A stretch of DNA of 12,708 nucleotides from GCA-002727735 sp036159515 (GTDB lineage Bacteria; Bacteroidota; Bacteroidia; Flavobacteriales_D; Parvicellaceae), in assembly GCA_036159515.1 (NCBI GenBank), contig JAYYEV010000039.1, positions 1 to 12,708 on the forward strand, given 5' to 3'. The number at the start of each line of letters is the position of its first letter. Position 1 is the stretch's first letter. Position numbers and translations under genes: made by a program. Positions 6,135-12,708 of the stretch are shown here, piece after piece. The notes under the pieces were generated by a model, which ran no database searches, was not told the DNA's origin, and saw only the letters and a program-made list of their open reading frames with translations.

Positions 6135-6791
6135 TTATTTTCTTTCTCCAAAAATGGCGCTACCAACTCTTATCATATTACTTCCACAATCTATGGCAAT
6201 AGGGTAGTCTCCGCTCATTCCCATAGATATGGTTTTAAATTCATTAACATTAAAATGTATTTTAATTTTTTCAAAATAAGATTTTAGGTTATTAAATTCA
6301 CTTCTTATCATTTCATTATCATCTGTAAACGTGGCCATACCCATAACTCCGCAGATGTTTACATGTTGAAGGTGATTAAAAAAGTCTTCTTTTTGAAGTG
6401 ATTCAACTTCGTCTAAGCTAAAACCAAATTTGGTGTTTTCAGAAGCAATGTGGAATTGTAATAGGCAGTTTATTTTCCTATTGTTATTTTTTCCTTGTTT
6501 ATTAATTTCTTTGAGTAGTCTTTCGCTGTCAACTCCATGAATCATATATACAAAAGGTGCAATGTATTTCACTTTGTTACGTTGTAAATGACCAATCATG
6601 TGCCATCTTATGTTTTTAGGTAGATTTTCATATTTAGATACTAACTCTTGAACTTTATTTTCTCCAAAATCTAGATGTCCACTAGACATCCCTTCTTCAA
6701 TAAGTTCATTGGGTTTAGTTTTAGATACAGCAATTAACGTGACGTAGTTAGGAATTTGTTTCTTAATGTAATTAATTCTCGAGGCAATCAT
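6135..6791 (-). CDS. YggS/PROSC family pyridoxal phosphate homeostasis protein
   Basis: A 218-residue single-domain fold-type III PLP protein. It binds PLP but has no known catalytic activity; members help balance free PLP and influence amino-acid and keto-acid pools. K24 in AVSKTKP is the PLP lysine. Other family marks are FGENKVQE (42-49), WHMIGHLQRNK (63-73), and the C-terminal phosphate-binding MGMSGDYPIAID followed by IRVGSAIFGER. I chose the ATG at 6791 because it forms a 4-base ATGA overlap with the stop of the alpha/beta hydrolase and gives the usual family length; a TTG at 6815 would add eight residues inside the hydrolase coding region. In many bacteria the gene neighbours cell-division or proline genes; here it follows a lipase-like gene, and no functional link is apparent. 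E. coli yggS is the best known relative. Confidence 0.93.
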   Translation of the reverse strand: MIASRINYIKKQIPNYVTLIAVSKTKPNELIEEGMSSGHLDFGENKVQELVSKYENLPKNIRWHMIGHLQRNKVKYIAPFVYMIHGVDSERLLKEINKQGKNNNRKINCLLQFHIASENTKFGFSLDEVESLQKEDFFNHLQHVNICGVMGMATFTDDNEMIRSEFNNLKSYFEKIKIHFNVNEFKTISMGMSGDYPIAIDCGSNMIRVGSAIFGERK

Positions 6792-7723
6792 TTTAATTTT
6801 TTTGATGTAATCCAATTGTCAATAAACTCATAAACTTCCATTTTATTAATTTCATTTATCATTTCATGTCTTCCGCCCTCAAAAAGTTTTAATTCAACAT
6901 CATTTAAATTGGCTTTTTTCATTTTAATATATACTTCTTCAACACCTTTTCCATATAATCCAACTGGGTCTTCCTTTCCACTTAGTATTAAAATCGGTGT
7001 TGATTTATTCATTTTCTTCATTTCTTTTTCATTGTTAGTGATTAAAACTCCAAAAGCTAAATCGGCAAAAAATTGGTTTGAAAAAATCTGCATACAGTAA
7101 GGGTCATTTACGTATTGATTAACAATATTTTCGTCTTTAGATAACCAATCTTTAGATGATTTTTTGTTTTTAATTCTTTTATTGAAGTTCGCATATGTGA
7201 TCAGTTGTAGAAGTTTAGATTTATTTTTTTTTCCTCTAAAAAATCCAAGCAATTTGGCTAGAGGTTCACCTCCAATACCTTTAATTCCCGGATGACCACT
7301 AGTAGCAGACAAAATATAACCATCTCCTACCTTTGGGTAGTCTATGGCAAGAGACCTAACTAAAAGAGATCCCATGGAGTGCCCCATAATTATGTGAGAT
7401 AAAGTTGGGTTTTTTTGTTTGTATAAATCATGAATTAGTTTTAAATCGAGAACTACTTTGTCCCATCCTTTACTAAATGCAAAGAAACCTACCTTGCTTA
7501 AGTCTCCAGCTGTTTTTCCATGTCCTCGTAGATCTGAAGAATAAACAAAGTATCCCCTATTATTAAGCCACGTTGCAAAATGATCATACCTTGCAGCATG
7601 TTCACTCATTCCATGGACCAAGTGTACGTAGGCTTTTGGATTAGGAGTGCTCCACTCGTACAATACCAAAGAAGTTTCATCTTGTGATTTCAAAATTGTA
7701 TTGGAATAACTCACTTTTTTCAT
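6788..7723 (-). CDS. alpha/beta hydrolase, monoacylglycerol lipase / lysophospholipase type
   Basis: A 311-residue serine hydrolase. The oxyanion-hole region VHLVHGMSEHAARYDHFA (from about residue 33) and SSDLRGHGKT (62-71) are typical of the monoglyceride lipase and PldB-type lysophospholipase group. The catalytic triad can be placed: nucleophile S116 in GHSMG (114-118), acid D252 in SGKEDPVG, and H286 in EGGRHEM. A Lys-rich helical cap lies between about residues 145 and 215. The likely reaction is release of a fatty acid from a monoacylglycerol or lysophospholipid; the exact substrate is not readable. No signal peptide is present, so it should be cytosolic or peripherally membrane-bound. 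I start it at the ATG at 7723; a GTG directly before it would add one residue. The stop overlaps the yggS start by 4 bases, indicating translational coupling. Confidence 0.9.
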   Translation of the reverse strand: MKKVSYSNTILKSQDETSLVLYEWSTPNPKAYVHLVHGMSEHAARYDHFATWLNNRGYFVYSSDLRGHGKTAGDLSKVGFFAFSKGWDKVVLDLKLIHDLYKQKNPTLSHIIMGHSMGSLLVRSLAIDYPKVGDGYILSATSGHPGIKGIGGEPLAKLLGFFRGKKNKSKLLQLITYANFNKRIKNKKSSKDWLSKDENIVNQYVNDPYCMQIFSNQFFADLAFGVLITNNEKEMKKMNKSTPILILSGKEDPVGLYGKGVEEVYIKMKKANLNDVELKLFEGGRHEMINEINKMEVYEFIDNWITSKKLK

Positions 7724-7835
7724 CACGGTAAATATAGTGTTGTTATACGATTAAGTGAAATTAAGTTAAAGCGTGATTTTAATTGCTATACATCTTGTAA
7801 TTCTCCCTTTTATTTTATTTAATTTCGCCAACTCA

Positions 7836-10800
7836 ATGAAATGGTTTGATTATTTATTATCTACCCGTGCTATGGCACTTTTACTTCTTTTGATGGCTTC
7901 AGCTGTTGGAGTAGCCACTTTTATTGAGAATAGTTACGACACCATTACAGCTAAAGTATTGATTTACAATGCAAAGTGGTTTGAGTTGATCTTATTTTTA
8001 CTGCTCATCAATTTTATAAATAATATTAAAACCTATCAATTGCTCAAATGGAAGAAGTGGTCCATTTTAATGTTGCATATTGGATTCATTATTACATTGA
8101 TTGGAGCCTTTGTAACAAGGTATATTGGTTTTGAGGGTGTCATGTTAATACAAGAAAACTCTTCCTCTCAACAAATCTTTTCTACTGAACCCTATTTGCA
8201 AATTGCAGTACACGATGAAGTAAATCAATATTTAGTGGATCAACAGCATTATTTTTCTGCAGTAAATACTTCATTTCCATCTGTTTCTTTCGATTTTCCA
8301 AATAAGGGGCAAGTAGATGTAAACGTATTAAATAGAATTGTAAATGCGGAAAAACAATTTCAAACTGATGTTCCTTCTGGCTCTTTATATCTACACCTAA
8401 TCTTACCTGGTCGTAAAAATTTGTATCTAGAGGATGGGCAGGTATTAGAAATGATGGGAATCCCTTTTTCATTAAATAATAACGAAAGAGAAGATGCTAT
8501 TCGTTTTTATTTCCAAAATGACAGTTTACAAGTGTATGCTCCATTTGAAATGCAAAGGTTAGACATGTCAATATTAACAGTTGAAGATAGACAAAGAGGT
8601 ATGGATCAACTTCCTCAAGATTCTCTTGCTCCCTTGAAAGTCCATGATGTTTCAGAACGAAATTTGCTTTCGTTTTTAGGTCAGCAAATAATGATTAATA
8701 GCATTGAAAAAAGAGCAAAATTAGATTGGGTATCGACAGATAATACCGATTTGCCAGATGCACATTTAGTTCAAGTGGTAGTAAACGGCAAATCATCTCA
8801 GGATTACATGATTGGAAAGGCTGGAATTAGACCTAACTCTTCTTTACTTAAATGTGATGATTTATTCTTTTCAATTGGCTATGGTTCCAAGAAAATAGAT
8901 ATACCATTTGATGTAAAATTAGATGATTTTAGATTGCTAAAATACCCTGGTTCGGATAGCCCCAGTAGTTACGAAAGCGACATTACCATTAACGATACAA
9001 AAAATGATTACTCATCTTCTCATAATATATTTATGAATAATGTTGTGGATTATGGGGGCTATCGTTTTTTTCAATCTAGTTATGATTGGTCTGATGATCA
9101 ATCCAAAAAAGCGGGTTTAGATCCAGATATTACTATTCTTTCAGTTAATCATGATTTTTGGGGTACATGGATAACTTACCTAGGTTATTTCCTTTTGGCA
9201 TTAGGTCTTTTAGGAACTTTATTTAATCCTTCATCGAGATTTGTAGATATTCGAAAAAAGGTAATCAAAATGAGAAACCGTAGGCAAAAACTAATGGTTT
9301 CATTCTTATTATACATCTTTATTAGCCCAATGTTTTATGCAAATGATACTGTGGATTACAAACCTATCCCAGCAAATCAAGCAGATTCTTTAGGCATACT
9401 ATTAACTCAAACTTTTGAGGGGCGAATTCAACCGACACATACCTTAGCATATGATGTAATTCATAAAATTTCTAAAAAAAGTAGTATTACTACTTCCAAT
9501 GGTATTGAATTAACCCCCATACAGGTTTTTGCTGATTTTATGGTGGATAAAAAGTATTGGATTAATCAAAAAATCATTTACATCAAAAAGAGCACGGGTG
9601 TGGGGGATTCCTTAGGGATTTCAGGAAAATATGCTTCCGTAGCTGACTTTTTTAATGAGGATGGATCAGAAAAGCTTGCGTTGCAACTTCAAAATTCTTT
9701 TGCAAAGAAGGATGTTGATAAAAATGTATTTGATAAAGAATTGATCAAAGCTAATGAACGAATGAACATTGCTCTTCAGTCCATGAATGGTCTTATTTTG
9801 AATATATTTCCCATTTCAGGCGATGAAAATAATAAATGGGTGAATTGGAAAGATGAGTATGCAAAACAGCCCATAGACTCCACCGATGAGCATTTATCCA
9901 CTATATCCCTTTCCAGAATATTCAGATCCTACGTTACGGAATTAGCTGAAGCGAAAAATTCTGATGACTATAACACAGCCCAAGAATTGTTGAATTTCAT
10001 AAAATCATTTCAAATCAAAATTTCTCCCAATGAATTACTCATGGATATGAGTGAAATTAAAGATGAAATATCCTACAACAAATCAAACCTTTTCATTAAA
10101 ATAAAAGACTATTACGGATATTTAGCCATTTTTCTATTGCTTTTCTCTTTCTGGCATTCTTTAATTTCAGACAAGACCAAGCGAATTTTTAAAATAGTCA
10201 ACATTGCTTTATGGGTAAGTATAATATCTTTATTTGCCGTTTTTGTCATGCATACGTATGCTCTAGGCCTTAGGTGGAAGATTACAGATCATGCCCCTTG
10301 GAGTAACGGCTATGAGGCCCTCACTTTTATTTCTTGGGGAACCGTTTTAGCTGGATTTTTATTTATTAGGACTTCTAAAATCACCCTAGCAGGAACTTCA
10401 TTGCTTGCATTTTTTATTTTAATGACTGCAGGGCATAGTAGTTTTGATCCACAGCTTACTAACCTTCAGCCCGTACTCAAATCTTATTGGTTAATGATTC
10501 ATGTAGCTTGCATTACAATTAGTTATGGGTTTTTAGGCTTAGGTTTCATCTTAGGTTTAATTAATGTTTGTAACTATTTATTCTTGAAATCAGGAAGTAA
10601 AAACCTGAAAACTATCATTTCAGAACTGACTTATGTGAATGAAATGACATTAACGATAGGTCTTGCTCTTGCCACAATAGGAACATTTTTGGGGGGAATT
10701 TGGGCTAATGAATCATGGGGAAGGTACTGGGGATGGGATGCAAAAGAAACCTGGGCTTTAGTGATCGTGTTAACATACGCAGTTGTATTACATTTAAGAC

Positions 10801-11036
10801 TAATACCTGGGCTTAAAAGCAAATTCATATTTAATGTAGCTTCAATCCTATCATTTTCCAGTGTTTTAATGACTTTTATAGGAGTGAATTACTATCTATC
10901 AAAAGGATTGCATAGTTATGCAAGAGGAGAGACACCAGCATTCCCACTATGGGCGTGGATTTCTATCTTTTCAATTATAGCATTAATTATTATGGCTTGG
11001 TTTAATAAGAAGCGAATAAAAACAGCTACATCCTAA
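7836..11036 (+). CDS. ccsBA: ResB-CcsA fusion, System II cytochrome c synthase (CcsBA)
   Basis: A 1066-residue fusion that exports haem and attaches it to apocytochrome c outside the inner membrane. The N-terminal ResB/CcsB part has membrane segments near residues 10-31, 47-62 and 75-93, a long periplasmic domain, and segments near 444-464 and 484-503. A second periplasmic region (about 505-755) precedes the CcsA half. The WWD haem motif is WGRYWGWD (961-968). All four key histidines appear present: transmembrane H81 (LMLHIGF) and H986 (VLHLRL), and external H889 (HVACITISYG) and H1026 (GLHSYA); their spacing agrees with that of characterised CcsBA. I start at ATG 7836. An in-frame GTG at 7773 would add a 21-residue hydrophobic segment, altering topology and shifting the first histidine from its usual place. 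The end overlaps tsaD by 11 bases, convergently. Confidence 0.93.
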   Translation: MKWFDYLLSTRAMALLLLLMASAVGVATFIENSYDTITAKVLIYNAKWFELILFLLLINFINNIKTYQLLKWKKWSILMLHIGFIITLIGAFVTRYIGFEGVMLIQENSSSQQIFSTEPYLQIAVHDEVNQYLVDQQHYFSAVNTSFPSVSFDFPNKGQVDVNVLNRIVNAEKQFQTDVPSGSLYLHLILPGRKNLYLEDGQVLEMMGIPFSLNNNEREDAIRFYFQNDSLQVYAPFEMQRLDMSILTVEDRQRGMDQLPQDSLAPLKVHDVSERNLLSFLGQQIMINSIEKRAKLDWVSTDNTDLPDAHLVQVVVNGKSSQDYMIGKAGIRPNSSLLKCDDLFFSIGYGSKKIDIPFDVKLDDFRLLKYPGSDSPSSYESDITINDTKNDYSSSHNIFMNNVVDYGGYRFFQSSYDWSDDQSKKAGLDPDITILSVNHDFWGTWITYLGYFLLALGLLGTLFNPSSRFVDIRKKVIKMRNRRQKLMVSFLLYIFISPMFYANDTVDYKPIPANQADSLGILLTQTFEGRIQPTHTLAYDVIHKISKKSSITTSNGIELTPIQVFADFMVDKKYWINQKIIYIKKSTGVGDSLGISGKYASVADFFNEDGSEKLALQLQNSFAKKDVDKNVFDKELIKANERMNIALQSMNGLILNIFPISGDENNKWVNWKDEYAKQPIDSTDEHLSTISLSRIFRSYVTELAEAKNSDDYNTAQELLNFIKSFQIKISPNELLMDMSEIKDEISYNKSNLFIKIKDYYGYLAIFLLLFSFWHSLISDKTKRIFKIVNIALWVSIISLFAVFVMHTYALGLRWKITDHAPWSNGYEALTFISWGTVLAGFLFIRTSKITLAGTSLLAFFILMTAGHSSFDPQLTNLQPVLKSYWLMIHVACITISYGFLGLGFILGLINVCNYLFLKSGSKNLKTIISELTYVNEMTLTIGLALATIGTFLGGIWANESWGRYWGWDAKETWALVIVLTYAVVLHLRLIPGLKSKFIFNVASILSFSSVLMTFIGVNYYLSKGLHSYARGETPAFPLWAWISIFSIIALIIMAWFNKKRIKTATS

Positions 11037-12057
11037 GTCTAGCTTGAGCGCTTACGGATAGATCAGCAAATTTTCCTTCTTTTTCCAGAAAAAAACCACT
11101 CATGGCAATCATAGCTGCGTTATCCGTGCAGAAACTCATTTTGGGTATATGTACGTATAGTCCTTTTTCTGCACCTAGGTTTGTGAATTTATCTCTTAAA
11201 TGGGAGTTCGCTGAAACTCCTCCAGCGATAGCAATGTCTTTACAAGGATACATCTCTAAAGCGAGTTTAAATTTAACAAGTAAATAATCTATTAGATGAG
11301 ATTGATATGAAGCACAAATATCATTAAGTTCTTGTTGAATAAAAAGAGGGTTTTTGTTTTTTTCTTTGTTTAGAAAGTAAAGAAATTGTGTTTTTAGACC
11401 ACTAAAACTGTAGTTTAAATCAGAAACTTTAGGAAATGTGAAGTGGTATTTTTGAGATTCCCCTTTTTGGGCATAACGATCTATTAAAGGTCCTGCAGGA
11501 TAACCCAGTCCAAGTAGTTTTCCCGCCTTGTCAAATGCTTCCCCAATGGCATCATCAATAGTTTGCCCAATAATCTCTAAATCTAAAGGGCTTTTAACCA
11601 ATACAATTTGAGTATGTCCACCTGAAACAGTTAAACATAAAAAAGGGAATGAAGGTGGAGAATATGCTGCTTCTTTTTCTTGAATAAAGTGTGCATGCAC
11701 ATGTGCTTTCATATGATGAACCTCCAATAGAGGTATTTCAAGAGACATACTTAATGATTTGGCAAACGAGGTGCCAACTAATAAGGATCCTAGAAGTCCT
11801 GGGCCTCTTGTAAACGCAACAGAAGTGAGATCGCTCAATTCAATGTTTGCTTCCTTTAAAGCAGTATCAACAGTAGGTACAATATTCTCCTGATGAGCTC
11901 TAGACGCTAATTCGGGAACAACACCACCGTATTTTTCGTGAACTTTTTGGTTTGCAGTGACGTTTGAGAGTAATATGCCATTTTTTAAAATAGCAGCTGA
12001 AGTGTCGTCACAACTCGATTCAATGCCAAGAATGATACTATCTTTGTTATTTTTCAA
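11026..12057 (-). CDS. tsaD: tRNA N6-threonylcarbamoyladenosine transferase
   Basis: TsaD transfers the threonylcarbamoyl group from threonylcarbamoyl-AMP to A37 of tRNAs that read ANN codons, working with TsaB and TsaE; it is nearly universal and usually essential. The 343-residue length is normal. Visible marks are LGIESSCDDTSAA (10-22), ASRAH (51-55), TRGPGLLGSL (83-92), the metal-binding HHMKAH with H115 and H119, VSGGHTQ (144-150), GEAFDKAGKLLGLGYPAGP (172-190), IAGGVSAN (277-284), and D312 in TDNAAMIA, the third metal ligand. The family is usually HHMEAH or HHMEGH, so K117 replaces the common glutamate. The start is a TTG at 12055-12057: no ATG or GTG lies between it and the upstream in-frame stop, nor early enough downstream. 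It faces the tamB-like gene with 5 bases between starts, and overlaps ccsBA by 11 bases at its end. Confidence 0.95.
   Translation of the reverse strand: MKNNKDSIILGIESSCDDTSAAILKNGILLSNVTANQKVHEKYGGVVPELASRAHQENIVPTVDTALKEANIELSDLTSVAFTRGPGLLGSLLVGTSFAKSLSMSLEIPLLEVHHMKAHVHAHFIQEKEAAYSPPSFPFLCLTVSGGHTQIVLVKSPLDLEIIGQTIDDAIGEAFDKAGKLLGLGYPAGPLIDRYAQKGESQKYHFTFPKVSDLNYSFSGLKTQFLYFLNKEKNKNPLFIQQELNDICASYQSHLIDYLLVKFKLALEMYPCKDIAIAGGVSANSHLRDKFTNLGAEKGLYVHIPKMSFCTDNAAMIAMSGFFLEKEGKFADLSVSAQARLRM
12039..12046 (+). promoter_or_regulatory. candidate -7 box for the tamB-like gene, inside tsaD
   Basis: TATCTTTG matches the Bacteroidota -7 consensus TAnnTTTG exactly and lies 16 bases before the tamB-like ATG, within the first codons of tsaD on the other strand. 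No clear -33 TTTG is present at the usual distance. With only 5 bases between the two start codons, a promoter for this gene must sit inside tsaD, which makes this position plausible. Confidence 0.38.
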
Positions 12058-12062
12058 TTTAG

Positions 12063-12708
12063 ATGAAAATGAAACTAATAAATACGCTCCGTAAAATTAC
12101 CACAATCATTTTTAATGTGTTGGAAATAGCCGTATTTATTTCCATCATTCTTTTGTTTCTCCTTCGAATTGGGCTGTTTCAAGATTATTTAGGAAAAAAG
12201 ATTATAAGTTCAATAGGTACAGCGTGGTCGGATCAAATAAGTATTGGCCAGTTATCTATTCGTGACTTGAGTCATATTCATCTTTTTGACGCAGTGCTAA
12301 ATGAAATTGATGGGGATACAGCTGCCTATGTTTCAGAACTACAGATAAAATTAGGTGATTTGGATTTTTTTCAAAACCAGTTTGTAATTCAAAATATAAA
12401 ATTAAAAAATGCTACGATAAATCTTTTTAAAAATGAAGGAGAGGAAAAATATAATTTTCAATTGTTATTTAAAAAAAACCAAAATGAAAACAACATTACA
12501 TCTAATTATAATGTATTTATAGAAAATGTAGAGTTAATAAATTGTAATTTTAATCACCATATTTTTCATGATATTTATGATAATCAAACATTTGATTATC
12601 AGTATTTTAAATTAACTAACTTAAATGGTTTGTTAGAAAATTTATATATCTCAAACAAGGGGCTTTTTTCTCCTAGCAACAGGCTATCTTTTCAACTTGA
12701 TAACGCTC
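12063..12708 (+). CDS. TamB/AsmA-like envelope protein, partial, N-terminus only
   Basis: The frame starts at ATG 12063 (a second ATG two codons on is possible) and is open to the right edge, giving 215 visible residues. Residues 14-36 form a single hydrophobic anchor (IIFNVLEIAVFISIILLFLL) after a basic N-terminus, followed by FQDYLGKKIISSIGT and beta-strand-rich sequence such as ISIGQLSIRDLSHIHLFDAVL and VIQNIKLKNATINL. This is the usual N-terminus of Bacteroidota TamB-like proteins (about 1400-1700 residues), which reach from the inner to the outer membrane and help place outer-membrane proteins or move phospholipids. The diagnostic C-terminal DUF490 domain is outside the window, so an AsmA-like relative remains possible. 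The position head to head with tsaD is common in Flavobacteriia and supports the TamB call. Asn, Lys and Phe are abundant in the last 80 residues, in a particularly AT-rich stretch. Confidence 0.78.
   Translation, partial: MKMKLINTLRKITTIIFNVLEIAVFISIILLFLLRIGLFQDYLGKKIISSIGTAWSDQISIGQLSIRDLSHIHLFDAVLNEIDGDTAAYVSELQIKLGDLDFFQNQFVIQNIKLKNATINLFKNEGEEKYNFQLLFKKNQNENNITSNYNVFIENVELINCNFNHHIFHDIYDNQTFDYQYFKLTNLNGLLENLYISNKGLFSPSNRLSFQLDNA

Noticed and set aside
6909..7100. Open frame of 63 codons, hydrophobic, plus strand
   Set aside because: It is antisense to the hydrolase region carrying the catalytic Asp; the hydrophobicity results from reading Lys-rich codons backwards.
7729..7736. TATATTTA on the minus strand as a promoter box for the hydrolase gene
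   Set aside because: It is one base off the consensus, only 5 bases from the ATG, and has a poor -33 match; transcription would begin at or inside the start codon.
8182..8472. Open frame of 96 codons on the minus strand
   Set aside because: It lies wholly inside the ccsBA gene in antisense, has no recognisable domain, and the sense frame shows family-typical ResB sequence.
10631..10828. Open frame of 65 codons on the minus strand
   Set aside because: It is antisense to the WWD haem motif of ccsBA.
11102..11287. Open frame of 61 codons on the plus strand
   Set aside because: It is antisense to the conserved C-terminal part of tsaD.
1..12708. Novel defence, mobile or biosynthetic system
   Set aside because: Every gene belongs to a known housekeeping or conserved hypothetical family in typical Bacteroidota order; no integrase, transposase, nuclease, toxin or direct-repeat array was found.

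Overview
This 12.7 kb window is AT-rich and looks like a piece of ordinary chromosome from a member of the Bacteroidota, most likely a Flavobacteriales-type organism. Three kinds of evidence point there. The gene content includes a ResB-CcsA fused cytochrome c synthase, a DUF2520 Rossmann protein next to a KdsC-like phosphatase, a UbiA-family enzyme and Maf, and tsaD lying head to head with a tamB-like gene. Shine-Dalgarno sequences are nearly absent. Several intergenic spaces contain copies of the Bacteroidota -7 promoter box TAnnTTTG. I see no rRNA, tRNA, transposon, integrase, phage gene, toxin-antitoxin pair, CRISPR array or defence system. Genes are dense and no gene-free stretch reaches 300 bases.

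Layout, left to right. Bases 1-1296, minus strand: a SAM-dependent methyltransferase followed by a SIMPL-domain (DUF541) protein that runs off the left edge. Bases 1462-2252, plus strand: a small zinc-ribbon protein and a DUF4870 (Tic20-like) membrane protein. Bases 2397-2816, plus strand: aroQ, type II 3-dehydroquinase, overlapping the tail of the next operon. Bases 2805-6078, minus strand: a tight five-gene operon in the order HEAT-like protein, DUF2520 Rossmann protein, KdsC-like HAD phosphatase, UbiA-like prenyltransferase, Maf, with a candidate promoter just upstream at 6098-6105. Bases 6135-7723, minus strand: an alpha/beta hydrolase of the monoacylglycerol lipase type, translationally coupled to a YggS-family PLP protein. 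Bases 7836-11036, plus strand: the ResB-CcsA fusion, which exports haem and attaches it to c-type cytochromes. Bases 11026-12057, minus strand: tsaD, for t6A tRNA modification. Bases 12063 to the right edge, plus strand: the start of a TamB/AsmA-like envelope protein.

Most genes serve housekeeping tasks: the shikimate pathway, respiration (cytochrome c maturation), tRNA modification, outer-membrane assembly, PLP balance and nucleotide or envelope metabolism. I do not see a clearly novel multi-gene system. The points most worth a second look are the unknown substrate of the UbiA enzyme and its constant company of KdsC-like, DUF2520 and Maf genes; the tsaD/tamB divergent pair with only 5 bases between start codons and an apparently obligatory TTG start; two tail-to-tail coding overlaps; and the uncharacterised zinc-ribbon/DUF4870 pair. 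Several start codons are re-chosen here, usually because a downstream ATG forms a stop-start overlap with the preceding gene.
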